Position numbers and translations under genes: made by a program
The notes under the pieces: generated by a model
Told to the model about the DNA's origin: nothing
The model's input: only the letters and a program-made list of their open reading frames with translations
Databases searched by the model: none
Shown: piece after piece, positions 8,721-20,222 of the stretch
How the letters are laid out: every line of letters begins with the position of its first letter
Position numbering within the stretch: position 1 is the stretch's first letter
Source of the DNA: Eurosta solidaginis
Taxonomy: Eukaryota > Arthropoda > Insecta > Diptera > Tephritidae
Length of the DNA stretch: 64,000 nt
NCBI RefSeq assembly: GCF_040869045.1
Contig: NC_090320.1
Span: forward strand, 247,566,978 to 247,630,977
Direction: 5' to 3'

Positions 8721-10074
8721 ACTTGTCATCCATCATTAAACATTCACTCATTCATCATTCTGTTCCGAAAATAACCGATATTTTTCAAAATAAAAACAAG
8801 CAGTATACATTTTGCGAAAATTCTTTGCTTTGCACACAGAGTATATTAACTTTGATTGGATAACGGTTGGTTGTACAGGTATAAAGGAATCGAGATAGAC
8901 ATAGACTTCCATATATCGAAATCATCAGTATCGAAAAAAAATTGTATTGAGTCATGCTCGTCCGTCCGTCTGTCCGTTAAAAAGATAACTTGAGTAAATT
9001 TTGAGGTATTTTGATGAAATTTTGTATGTAGGTTCCTGGGCACTCATCTCAGATCGCTATTTAAGTGAACGATATCGGACTATAACCACGCCCACTTTTT
9101 CGATATCGAAAATTTCGAAAAACCGAAAAAAAGCGATAATTCATTAGCAAAGACGGAAAAAGTGATGAAACTTGGTAGGTGAGTTGAACATATGACGCAG
9201 AATAGAAAATTAGTAAAATTTTGGACAATGGACGGGGTAATTTAAAAGTGTTGCAAGCTGTAATTTGGCAATCGTTGAGGATATCATGATGAAGTTTGGC
9301 AGGAACGTTGCTCCTATTACTATATCAGTGCTCAATAAAAATTAGCAAAATCGGATAACGAACACGCCCACTTTTAAAAAAAAAAATAATTTTAAAAATC
9401 AAATTTTAACAAAAAATTTTATATTTTTACAGTATATAAGTAAAATATGTCAACATTCAATGCCAGCAACGGTGCAACAAAATACAAAAATAAAAGAAAA
9501 TTGCAAAATGGGCGTGGCTCCGCCCTTTTTCATTCAATTTGTCTATAATACTTTTAAAGCCATAAGTCGAACAAAAATTTACCAATCCTTATGAAAGGTA
9601 CGGGCATACACCCTATGACGGTAACTGTTTTCTGTGAAAATGGGCGAAATCGGTTGAAGCCACGCCCAGTTTGTATACACAGTCGACCGTCCGCTCGGCC
9701 GTTAACACGATAACTTGAGCAAAAATCGATATATCTTTACTAAACTCAGTTCACGTACTTATCTGAACTCACTTTGAATTGGTGTAAAAAATGGACGAAA
9801 TCCGACTATGACCACGCCCACTTTGTCGATATCGAAAATTACGAGAAATGAAAAGATGTCATAATTCTATACCAAATACGAAAAAAGGGATGAAGCATGG
9901 TGATTGGATTGGCTTTTTGACCCAAAATATAACTTTAGAAAAAACTTTGTAAAATGGGTGTGACACCTACCATATTAAGTAGAAGAAAATGAAAAAGTTC
10001 TGCAGGGCGAAATCAAAAGCCCTTGAAATCTTGGCAGGATACTATTCGTGGTATTACATATAAAAAAAATTAGC

Positions 10075-11636
10075 AGACCCGGGAGACGGTGTTCTGCCCT
10101 AAATTTGGTCTATCTGCATACATTTTAATAAGATTTTCCCATCTAACTCTGCCCTCGCCCCTCTACACTTTTTCGTAATCTTTGTATTCACTCCTCCCTC
10201 CGTATTTTTGCTTCATCTATCTCCATCTTCGTCTCATTCTATCTCTTTCTCAGTCTCCTTCTCTCTTTTCTCTTCTCTCATGTTTTTCTCATTCTTCTTC
10301 ATATCTTATTGCCAGTCCCAGAGGGTGGTATGTATTTTGTTCCAGTCCCATTCAGAGTCTCAGTCCCAGTCCCACTCCGAGTCTCATTCTCAGTCCCAGT
10401 CATAGTCCTAATCACAGTCCCAGTCCGTCTCTGGTCTACTTCCAGGGAAAAAGCATCGTAAATATTAATATAGGCAAATTTATATACCAAATTTCAGGCA
10501 AATCAAATAGGACGTATGTAAATAGGTATGTGGGTATTATTAATTCATGTCTTTATTTCGGCTTCGTATGCATATTTATCAGTTTTGCCAGGTTGATGCG
10601 ACTAAATCGAATATCACAATGAAAATTACTTTAAAGATCTTAGCAGCAGCTTTCATTTGATATCCATAATACACACACATTCTAGGGTTACCCTGATGCA
10701 CGTTTTGGCCTATATCTCGAGACCTTAGTCACCAATAGGTACGAAAACTACCCTATACTAAAGCACTCATCAACAGCTTCAATTTGGTACCCATAATATA
10801 AAAACAATATCTAGGCGTTCACGTGCCCACGTTTTGGCCTATATCTCGAGACCCTAGCCACCCAGAGGTATGAAGATTACCCTCCTCTAAAGCACTTATC
10901 AACAGCTTTCATTTGATATCCATATTGTATAAACATTGTCTCGGAGTATCCGGATCCACGTTTTGGTCTATATATCGAGACCCAAGTCACCCAGCGGTAT
11001 AAAATGCAATCTGTAGTAAAGCACACATCAACAGCTTCAATTTTATACCCATAATGTAAAAACACACCCTATTGTTACCCTGATCCACGTTTTGGCCTAT
11101 ATCTCGAGACCCTAGTCACCAATAGGTATGAAAACCACCCTGTACTAAATCACTCAACAACAGCTTTCATTTGATATCCATATTGTATAAACACATTCTA
11201 GGGGTGCCCGGGTCCACGATTTGGCCTATATCTCGAGACCCTAGTCACCAATAGGTATAAAAACTACCATGTACTAAAGCACTCATCAACAGCTTTCATT
11301 TGATATCCATATTGCATAAACACATTTTAGGGGTGCCCGGGTCCACGATTTGGCCTATATCTCGAGACCCTAGTCACCAATAGGTATGAAAAATACCCAG
11401 TATCAAATTATTCATAAACAGCTTCCATTTGATACCCATATTGTACAAGCACATCCCAGGATTACCCAGGTCCATGTTTTGATCTCAATACCCTAGCCAG
11501 AGCGGGATAAAAAGTATTCTATGTCCGTTCCCTGGTTCCAAGCTACCTCTCCACAAATTTTCAGCCAAATGGGTTCATCCGTTCTTGAGTTATGCGTAGT
11601 GCAACTAACACCACTTTCTTTTATATAGGTATATAG
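10075..11636 (+). mobile_element. family B element with CT-rich core and 129-bp tandem units
   Basis: It is bordered by ATTAGC at 10069-10074 and 11637-11642, a possible target duplication. The head AGACCCGGGAGACGG recurs at 13600 (minus) and in part at 19085. A pyrimidine-rich stretch (10135-10440) includes (CAGTCC)n and yields Ser-Gln-rich chance frames. Seven units of ~129 bp follow. The 3' end is TATATAGGTATATAG. Confidence 0.65.
10640..11510. repeat. seven ~129-bp tandem units with CTCGAGACC and TTTCATTTGATA
   Basis: TTTCATTTGATA-like starts fall at about 10651, 10779, 10908, 11037, 11165, 11294 and 11426. Each unit carries GTTTTGGCCTATATCTCGAG or a close variant. Confidence 0.85.
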
Positions 11637-12001
11637 ATTAGCGGTACCCGACAGATGATGTTCTGGGTCACCATGGTCCACATTTTGGTCGATATCTCGA
11701 AAACGCCTTCACATATACAATAGGGACACCTTTCATTTGATACCCATATCGTACAAGCCCATTCTAGAGTCACCCCAGGTCCCCCTTTATGGCGGCATCC
11801 CGAAATGGCGCCCACCTATAGAACTATGGCCCACTCCCTTTTAAAATACTCTTTAATACCTTCCATTTGATACCCATGTCATACAAACACATTCCAGATT
11901 CATTTTCCTACATGGTGATTTTCCTTTATTTTGTCTCCAAAGCTCTCAGCTGAGTGTGTAATGTTCGGTTACACCCGAACTTAGCCTTCCTTACTTGTTT
12001 A

Positions 12002-12297
12002 TTATTCAATATACTCTGCTTTCACTTCGATACACTTCTTTGCACTCTCATACAGTTTTCAAATGAGTCGGAAATGTCCTTTTTAGGAACCTTGTCTAGT
12101 TTGTCCGTCGTCGCCTTTTGAATGCGGTTAATTGAGTTATTTGAGTAAAATTTATTTTCAGCTCTGATTATATTTTTATTTCACTCTCTAGAATTTTATG
12201 TTTGTAAGAAATTTTAGAAGTCTTTTTCATTTTTGGGGGGCCCCTAAAATCGGGAGCCCCAGGCAACTGCCTAATCTGCCTAGTTGTTAATACGGCC
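12002..12297 (-). mobile_element. candidate 5' end of the hAT element
   Basis: On the minus strand the segment begins near CAGGGCCGTATTAAC, a hAT-like terminus, followed by TTGCCTGGGGCTCCC and an ATG near 12219. The left boundary at ~2250-2290 has GCCGGATTAAC and GGGGCCCTAGGCAAC, so both could be ends of one hAT copy later filled by nested insertions. No convincing 8-bp duplication is seen. Confidence 0.4.
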
Positions 12298-12990
12298 CTG
12301 AACTTAATTCTCCCCGTGGAAATGGCCATAAGGTTCATCTAATATTTTTTTAAGGTTAAAAAAGTTTGCGAAGTAAGTTAATTTAGAAATTGTGTTTATT
12401 TATTGTAATAACTAATGGTATTCTTAGATGATCTGGAAGGTTGGTGCAAAGCAAAGGGACAGTTAAAATTACATATTATTTTAATTACTTTTATATGTAC
12501 ATATGTATGTATATGCCGTTAAATATCTAGAGGGCTTCATTTCTAAAGTATCCTTTTCACCCATAATTTTTTTGTGATAAATGGTTTTCATTTGCATATT
12601 TAATGAATCGAACGGGTAGCATCCTCATTGTCAGCAACAAAATGGTAAACAATAAATTTGAATATCATATTTATGTTAGTGTGTATATTGACATTGTTTC
12701 ACAATTGACACAAAGCCATATTTGAGACAAACAAATCTAAACTAATCAGCCTTGCCGACAACAAACATAATTTGTGCCATTTTAAATAATCTATGTTGTT
12801 TTTGTGTTGTGGGACAGATGTCAACAGGTACATATCCGGCCAAAAGATCCTATGTAGAAAAAACTCAAGTTCGAAGTCTCATAATGGAGATATGGAAAAT
12901 AAATGTGCCAGGTAGTTTGTTCGCGATGGATTCTTAAGATACTTAACCGATTTCAATCAAATTTGCACACCGTGTGCAGTTTGATCCAAC
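12298..12990. other. AT-rich DNA without recognised features
   Basis: No open frame of note, no repeat end and no RNA gene seen. Confidence 0.55.
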
Positions 12991-13603
12991 TTGAAAGATA
13001 GGATAGGGACCGCTCTATTCAAGGTTCGATTTGCCTGAAATTTGTTACATATGTAGTTAGCCATTTGCCTTGGTTAGTATATACACTATCTATTTTTTAC
13101 GGGAAAGAGGTCCAGGGGCCGATCTTTTCGAACAAATTCTATTCTTGGTTCGATTTACCCAAAATTGGGCATATACATATGTAGTTAGCCCTTTGCCTAG
13201 ATTAGTATTTATAACACTTTTTTTGGGAAATGGAGCAGGAACCGACTGGAACTGGGACTAGGACTTGAAGTGGGAGCGGCATTGGGACTGGGACTTAGAC
13301 TGCTGCTGGGACTGGGACTGGGAAAAAGGGATGGAGAAAAACAAGAAGAACTAGAGAGAAGAGAAAAGATGGAAGGAGGAAGAGATAGAGTTAGATGGAG
13401 ATAGAGAGATATTGATAGATGGAGCGGAAAAGAAGTGTGGGAAAAGACGGAGAGGGAGAGACAGACGCAGAAAAAGAGAAAGGCAGAGGGAAGAGTGCAT
13501 AAAAGAATAAGAAAAAAGAGGAAGGGAGAGTAAGAACTGCTGAAAAGTTATGCAAATAGACCAAAGCTAGGGCAAAGCAACGTCTGCCGTGTCTGCTAGT
13601 AAT
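12991..13603 (-). mobile_element. family B element with a different tandem module
   Basis: Minus-strand reading starts with the family head (TAGCAGACACGGCAGACG near 13603), then the pyrimidine-rich and (CAGTCC)n part (plus strand GGGACTGGGACTGGG, 13240-13560). It ends in two ~120-bp units (12995-13235) that share GTTCGATTT and ATATGTAGTTAGCC with each other but not with the 129-bp units of the copy at 10 kb. Confidence 0.7.
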
Positions 13604-13739
13604 TTATATTTTTGGACAAAGAAGTTTTTATTTCTAACAGTTTTTAGCAATCTTTAATATTATATACTTGCTTTTTTATCCAGCACCATTTGCAGATCTT
13701 TCCCCCTCTCCGTCAGTGGCGAAAAGTACTTTTTAGTTA

Positions 13740-15160
13740 AAAGTGGAGTTAGAAGCTTTTACCACCGAGTCTACGATACCTTCCAATCCATATTTTTGCT
13801 ACAAAAAAGACACCTCTGTCTGGCAGATGCTACAAAGATTTGGAAAAACGAAAGCTCTTAAATCGGACAGCACGAAACTACCCAGAGCTTGGTATCTGAT
13901 ATTAGCCAGGGTTGGACATTCGCAGAGGACATTCTTGGCTGCATTTGCTGCACAATTCGTTCAAGATGAATACCATTCTTTCTACGTGTGGGCCTAATGG
14001 CCAGTGTTCTGTGACTATGACTGTCATCCTAAATACATATTTCCTATACAATTTTAGTAAATCCGCTTTTTCATTGCAGTCTATATTCCCATGAGCCGTT
14101 ACCCATGTTAGAGTAATGGTCGCTGAGTTTGCTGCCTTCTTACAGTTATCGACAGCGTTAGAAGACGTAAGTGGTGAGCCCAACACCATAAGCGCTGCTT
14201 GGCTGTCTGAGAATATTCTAACGAATTCTTGGGATTTCTGATATTTATGCACTTTCTGCTAATGTTCGTACCGCTAAACTGCTGCGAAAATCACTCCAAT
14301 ATTCAGTATTGCAAACTGGTCTTTATTTAGATTACTTTGAGAATAGTACTTCACAATTATACTTCACAACCAATAGCGTGTTTAAATCAAAACTGATTAC
14401 TCAGCTTGCGCTGCATTTATGCTCTCCGTTGCTTCTTTCGCATATTTGTCCTAAGATCTAGACGTTTCGCCTTCTAGAACTTTTGTATCTTCTGCTTGGT
14501 TACCCCAAATTTACATGTATATTTGTAGTTTACGTTTATCTTGTAGCCATATGCACGTGTATGTGTAAGTAACTCCTTCTGCTGATGATTACGTGTGTTT
14601 GTGAGTAGCTCTTTGTTATTTTGTATGTATGTGTTGCTAGCTTTAATGTGGACATGTATATAAGAGTGGCTGCTTCATGTTTTTGTTGTTGCGTGATTAT
14701 TTACTAACAGCCTAGTGATATCAACATTGGCCACAATATGTTTACCTCTCGAATGTTTACAGGGTTCTCCAACAGAAAGCAACAGGCCTTTTCTATTCCT
14801 GGTAGCTCTGCTTTAAATTTACTAGCTGAGTTTGGAAGATTGATTGAGAGTGCGACTGAGGGGCATTCTTCAACAAATTTTTTTATGCAGCTTTTTAGAA
14901 TCGAGGTTTTCGACAATGAAATAAATAAAAAATGGCGGGACTGGACGTAGGTACATGCTTTTATGCGAATCCGAATGGCATCTGCAAGCTGATGAGTTAT
15001 CGCTGAAAAGCAGAAATACACTGGGAGTGTTTGCCAAGCCACTATCGAAGAGCGACTACGCTTAGAAAATGGTTTTTTCTGATTTAAAACATGTCTTCTT
15101 AAGATACGGTATAATATTATTATTGATAGGTCTGGAAGCACTGCGACCTTTGTGCAGATC
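13740..15160 (-). mobile_element. R1/jockey-like LINE remnant: RNase H and C-terminus, split by a solo LTR
   Basis: Two minus-strand frames (15141-14736 and 14216-13902) are halves of one RNase H domain. The first ends in FKAELPGIEKACCFLLENP and REVNI. The second opens with FSDSQAALMVLG and continues to a TAHGNIDCNEKADLL motif. FSDSQ and the His/Asn/Asp-containing motif mark RNase H of LINE ORF2, which removes RNA from the RNA-DNA hybrid. The C-terminal tail (LGSFVLSDLRAF, ~13800-13880) is frame-shifted. RT and endonuclease are absent. The solo LTR at 14217-14735 interrupts the domain. Confidence 0.75.
14217..14735 (-). mobile_element. second solo LTR, 519 bp, in a LINE RNase H
   Basis: Minus-strand start TGTGGCCAAT at 14735, end ATTCGTTAGA at 14217. 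The ATAT duplication lies at 14213-14216 and 14736-14739. It shares long stretches with the LTR at 2394-2886, such as AATAAAGACCA, GAATATTGGAGT and ATTAGCAGAA. A poly(A) signal lies at 14322-14327 (minus). No internal domain is present. Confidence 0.85.
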
Positions 15161-16915
15161 TATTGTGCAAGATCTTTCAGCCTAATTTTGTATCTGGAGG
15201 CTCTTGATGTATCTAAGTACCTTTTTAGGCTTTTTACTCCATATCACATAGGGATTAAGAGTCCCACCACCTAGATGGGATAGTCTCTGCCTAGCTAGAG
15301 CGACGCATTCGCAGAGAATGTGAACCGGCGTTTCATCATCCAGCTCACAGAAACGACAAATCTGGGTATCAGATAGATTTAATTTATTTAGGTGATATCG
15401 TAGACCGCAGTGTCCCGTGTAGTACCCAGTAAGGGTTCTTAGGTCTTCCCTGCTTATGTTAATGAGTTTGGCTGATACTTACGTTGCCGGAAGTATAAAC
15501 AGTTTGGCCTGCCTTTACCCTGGGAAATCAATCCATTGGCGTCTGATTTTTTTAGTTTCCCAGTTACTTATAGATCCGCTGGTGTGTGCTTTTGTGAGTC
15601 CACAAAAGGGCTCTGGACCATAGAATGCTGATGTAGCACCCTGCTTTGCAAGGTAATCTGCATGTTCACTACCTTCATGTCCCTGATGTCCGTGAACCCA
15701 TCCCAACAAAAGCTTGTTTTTGGCTCCCAGGGCATTAAGGATTTCAGTGCATTCATCCACTAGCTTAGATGTAACTGTGTAGGATTGCAAGGCACGCAGT
15801 GCCGCCTGGCTGTCTTTGATGTTGAGCCTCTCCGCAGACATTCTCTACCATAGACCTCTATTGCATGAATTTCTGCCTGAAATGTGGTGGGGTAGCATCC
15901 CATTGATATCGATTTTTTGAAGTTTGGCCCATATATGCCAGCTCCCGTTCCCATCTGTGTACCAGACCTCGGAGTCAGGGTCGTTTAAGGATTCCCTATT
16001 TCCCAGTGGATCCTGTCCACAATGGACAATTCAAAGTTCCGTGAAATTCTGAGCTTAGGGGACATTATGTCACGCAGGGAGGGATTTCCTATGAATTTTC
16101 TTATTACTTTCATATGCCCTACCATATTTCCTTCCTTCAACTCAGAATTATTTGGAAGTCTTAGTGCACCTAGTGTTGCCTCTTTCTCTATCAGAATAGG
16201 GAAGGGAGGTATTCCTACTAAAGCACTAAATGCGTCAGCAGGGGCGGTTCTCATCGAACCCGTTATGCCAACGCAAACTAATCGATGCAGTTTGCTTAGT
16301 TTAGTCGTTGCCATTCTTTGCGTGTCCTTCTCCCACCAAACTAAGGAAGCATAAGTGACTGTTGGCCTTACAACAGTATTAAATGTCCAATATACCATAT
16401 TTGGACAAATCCCCCATATTTTGCCGTAGAGACGAGTACAGGCGAAGAAAGCTCTTGTTGCCTTGTTTAGGATAGCATCCAAATGAGCATTCCATGTGAG
16501 GGTTCTATCCAGTGTGACCCCTGGATATTTAGCCTCCATTGAGAATTGTATTTTTGTACCACCCCGGGATGGTTATGGGATGTATACTTTCCTTCTCGGG
16601 GTGAAAGGCACTATAACAGTGTTGTTAGGATTTATAGACAATACTTTGTTATCGCACCACGTCTCTTTGATGCAAAGGGCTTGTTGCATGCGATCTGATA
16701 TTGTATCTTCGTGCATCCCTGTGATACAAATGACTAGGTCATATGCATATCCTTGTATGTTAAATCCCTTGGTTTTCATTAACTGAAGGAGGTCATCTAT
16801 GACCAGGGTCCACAGGAGAGGGAAGCGCACACCTCCTTGTGTACGGTATATAATCCCGTTATTAAAACTGATTACCTCTTGTCGCATGATATTCCGACAT
16901 GCATCATTCCCTCAT
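15150..16915 (-). mobile_element. R1-clade-like LINE remnant: RT, RNase H and zinc-finger tail
   Basis: Minus-strand pieces lie in order. 16887-16573 holds RT motifs (QGGVRFPLLWTLVIDDLL and a YAYD in place of the catalytic YADD). 16539-15985 holds the RT thumb, starting KYPGVTLDRTLTWNAHL. 15841-15515 holds RNase H (DSQAALRAL and a GWVHGHQGHEGSEHAD motif). 15365-15170 holds a CRFCELDDETPVHILCEC zinc-binding tail ending YIKSLQIQN. Frameshifts and the lost catalytic Asp make it inactive. The plus-strand frames at 16022-16354 and 16496-16786 are antisense shadows. The 5' end is truncated near 16915. Confidence 0.85.
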
Positions 16916-17955
16916 AATTATCTAATGCCTCCATTTTGTTTTTACATATGCACGAAATAAAAAAATTAATTTCCGATTTCATTTATCAGGCAGCTGTCAA
17001 ACATTAACGCATAAATCACGACAGTATTTAGTGCAAATTAAATGATATAAAAGAAAGATTCAATAATTATCCGCTCTTAATTTTTTGATGAAATGTCGGA
17101 TATTTATTTATTTATGTAGTTATTCATGTATGTACCCTAATTTTACCCTCATCTAACACATACACATAGATACATATGTATATATATGTACATAGTACTG
17201 TTCACGCTTAATACCGTTAATATTGGAACTATTATATGCTTTATAATAACTTAATGGCGCGGTTGCATCCAAACTGCCAACGATTTCCGCATTCTAAACG
17301 AAACGCCATTGGATTAATGTCAAGCCCAGATCAACGCTTGTTTACCGCTAAATTTACGCCTCACCACATGGTAAATATGCAATAATCGGGGCGCTTTTAT
17401 TTATATTATTCAGATTCACATACACATACAATCTAGAGTTATAAATATGTAAACATGTGCACTACCACCAAAGCAACCGATGTGATGCACCCATACCGGT
17501 TTACATATAGTTTTCTTTATAAGAAAGAAGGCTTCACGCGGTATAAAGCGTTTTACCCATATATGTATGCATGTGTGTATGTGAATATGTAACATGTACT
17601 ACGTACATATATAATATGTCAGGAGGTATTAAGGACGTGCCTGCTGCAGATTACCTTGATCCGTTGATCCCTGCACATTACAAACACGAAATTATATTTA
17701 AACAATTCAATCAAACATATATAGGTATGTATGTAGGTAGGACATGTTTATGTGTGTTCATATCAATTCCATCCTATACTTTTGTTTCCTACGACTATAA
17801 TGCGTAATCACAAAACAAAAATCCTCGTGGGTCGTTTGTATAAAATCATCTATAATAACGGTGGTAGCGCTTCAGACAAAACTGTATGTATGTGAACACG
17901 CTGCAACATACATAATGAACTATACGCGATTTGTTATATTATTTGTTTTTATTAT
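16916..17955. other. AT-rich DNA without recognised features
   Basis: About 1 kb with TATG/TACA-rich simple stretches and no coding or repeat signal that I can name. Confidence 0.55.
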
Positions 17956-19075
17956 TTACTAGCATAAGCTGATAGCCCAGCGAGATTCATGGCGAAGCTT
18001 CTGCGAAAACGTAGAAGGCTGCAATGAATTGGCGAGGCTTAGAAAACCTCTCTCTAGGAATCCCGCCCCTCTGGGGTATCTGAGAGATGATGGTGGGGAC
18101 TGATCGATGAGTAGCGAGTAGTTCCTAAAGCTTTTACTGGACAATCATTCTCCCGATGTCCCAGTTGCGCCGGAATCTTCCTCTCCTCTCAGAACAACAC
18201 CTACCTTGGCACTGAATGGCATGGCAGTAGATATTGCGGGAAAGGCAGCCGCGGCCTGGTCATTGGTTAGGCTTCGTGATATGGGCTATGGGGTTTCTGA
18301 CTTCGGACACTCTAGCCTTCTTACCAGTTTCGACTTTATCCCGGACAGGGCGGACTATTGTATGCCTATAACTGGAGTGGGGAAGAGGAATTATCTGGGG
18401 CAGAGGATCGGTTAACTTGTTCACGCATGAGTCGAAGTGGGACGGAAAGTTTAGGGGGGACTTTTGTCAAGAGCTAAATGTAAGTCGCAAATTTAAGTTG
18501 GCTGATCACTGCAGTGTATTCCAAGCGGAAGTTACTGCGATTAAGGATGCGGTGAATGAAATGCTGACCAGTGCTACTACGTTTAGGGAATTCAACATCT
18601 TCTCTGATAGCGAAGCGGCTATCAAGGCCTTGAGTTCAACTAGAGTGCGATCGAGGGTGGTCTAGGAGTGCCTGATCTCGCTTGCGATTACATCGAACTA
18701 TTTTATAATTAAGATTATCCGGGTTCACTAAGGCTCACCTATCAATGGTCATTGGGGTTTTGACAGGGCACTGTCCCATGGGTATCCATGCGGTACGTCT
18801 CAATATACTGGAAACATCCATCCTGCTGTAGCTGTATGTGGAATCACCAAATCACTTTATACTTGATTGCCCAGCTTTTGCCAGAACTAGGCGAAAGTAC
18901 TTCGGTCGCGATTCACTTGGATCTCGCGAGGATTTATACAAGGTTGAGATAGATATCGTTCGGAACTTTATCGTTGCTACCCAACTATCACCGTTATTTT
19001 TGTTATATGTGGTATCACAACGGACCTTCGTGATGTCCAAGTGAATTTTCCTTATCAGGGCAGCTGCCACATAAC
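17956..19075 (+). mobile_element. R1/jockey-like LINE remnant with internal deletion of the RT
   Basis: About 17975-18190 reads as the linker between endonuclease and RT (SWRSFCENVEG, ARLRKPLSRNPAP, EFLKLLLDNHSPDV, with a frameshift). It then jumps to the post-RT region (18206-18415, VDIAGKAAAAWSLVRLRDMG). RNase H follows (18417-18665, VFQAEVTAIKDAV and NIFSDSEAAIKAL), then a zinc-finger-like tail (18838-19044, ESPNHFILDCPAFARTRRK). The RT itself is missing. The 3' end is CATAACCTAACCTATCA, a LINE tail and not telomeric repeat. Confidence 0.75.
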
Positions 19076-19077
19076 CT

Positions 19078-19197
19078 AACCTATCATACGCGGTAGACGT
19101 TGCTCCGCCTTAACTTTGATCTATCTACATAACTGCTAATAAGCTTTTACCTCTTGCTCTCTCTCCGCCCCTCTCCCCATTTTCTTTACACTTTTAT
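19078..19197 (+). mobile_element. truncated family B head
   Basis: GCGGTAGACGTTGCTCCGCC, TTTGATCTATCTACATAA and a CT-rich tail match the head of the family B copies at 10075 and 13603. It lies between two LINE remnants placed tail to tail. Confidence 0.65.
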
Positions 19198-20110
19198 TCA
19201 TTCCTCTTCTCGCGTATCTTTGATGAACCCCAGCAGTTCTCTTGGCTTGAGGGATTGAATGTAGGAAAGCTCTGGCCATGGTGAGCCCATAAACTTAGCC
19301 CTGCGCCTTGAGATTGCGTCGCATTCCAGGAGGATAGGGTCTGCCGTCTCCGCTGATCGATTACAAAATCTGCATGTGTTATTCGATAGTATGCATAGTT
19401 TCTGCATATCGCTGTTCAGTCTACAATGTTCGGTAAGAATAGTTGTTAGGATTTTTAGGTTGCCTTTCGTGAGGCCTATTATTGCCCTATACCGATTTGT
19501 GCTATAACCTCCTAACAGTAGCTTAGATTATCCCAAATCTAGCGTATTTCGCCAGTATTCTTATATCTTTTCCCTCTCTTCTACTAATAATTGCCCCCTA
19601 ATTTCCTGTGGACTAACTGGCAGGAACGATTTGCGACCGATGAGTAGTGCACTTGATACCTCTCTGGCCAGGTTGTCCGCCGGCTCTTTACCCTCTAATC
19701 CCCTGTGGCCTAGGACCCAGGCCAACAATACTACGTTGTGTGCTGCTAATTGGTTCAGCTTTTCTACGCACTCAAGGACCAGTGCTGGCTTTATATCGAA
19801 CGCCGAAATAGCCTTGAGTGCGGCCTGACCGTCGCTGAGTATGGTGGTGTTTAACTGGAAGAAGACTCCGACTCCAATCGCCTCTGGCGTCTTCGAAACA
19901 TCTGTGTACCATACGACCTTGTGTAGACGTTGGATGCTCTCCAGTCTCAATTCATTCCATGTCATCTTGTCTCCCAATTCCACTTTATACATTTACTCAA
20001 AATCCACCTGCCTGAGGATATCATTCCTCGGGAGTTGAGAGGTTGGGATCTTCTCTCTCAGTTCGTCCATATTCCGGGACAAGATAACTTTACCGAGCCC
20101 TACTATTAGC
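19198..20110 (-). mobile_element. R1-like LINE remnant: RNase H and zinc-finger tail
   Basis: Minus strand 19992-19561 holds an RNase H domain with WYTDVSKTPEAIGVGV, ILSDGQAALKAIS and WVLGHRGLEGKEPADNLAREV. The first Asp and the SDGQ (usually SDSQ) motif are recognisable. 19407-19198 is the zinc-finger-like tail (CRFCNRSAETADPILLECD). Between 20110 and 19993 a linker (ELREKIPTSQLPRNDIL) is broken by one stop. RT and endonuclease are absent. Confidence 0.75.
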
Positions 20111-20129
20111 ATTAGCAAGCATTGCTTTT

Positions 20130-20222
20130 ATATATATCGTAGCATGGGCAGCGCTGGTAGAATGCGTGGTCACCTCGTCGTCCTTCTCCTTCTTCGGTGC
20201 ATAAGCGCAGATGAACGAGATA
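20130..20222 (-). pseudogene. short RTE endonuclease-domain scrap
   Basis: On the minus strand SFICAYAPKKEKDDE is a close echo of the RTE endonuclease motif that precedes its catalytic Asp. A few codons later a frameshifted AFYQRCPCYDI follows. It abuts the R1-like remnant but belongs to another clade, so it is a separate insertion or a chimeric join. Confidence 0.5.

Larger units (their letters stand above)
8821..12001 (-). mobile_element. family A repeat, copy 1 (long form), split by a family B element
   Basis: Read on the minus strand it starts AACAAGTAAGGAAGG at 12001 and ends near 8821. It has the tandem ~130-bp units (11640-11930), repeated CCACGCCCAC blocks, TTTCGATATCGAAA beside them, and a GTCC/GTCT run at 8961-8976. 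A family B element occupies about 10075-11636. No gene; the short frames are shared by all copies. Confidence 0.8.

Noticed and set aside
10182..10622. 146-codon frame with Ser-Gln repeats on plus strand and Thr-Gly repeats on minus
   Set aside because: All three frames are open because of the (CAGTCC)n and CT-rich sequence of family B. There is no coding signature.
16022..16786. Plus-strand frames of 110 and 96 codons
   Set aside because: They are antisense to readable minus-strand LINE RT text.
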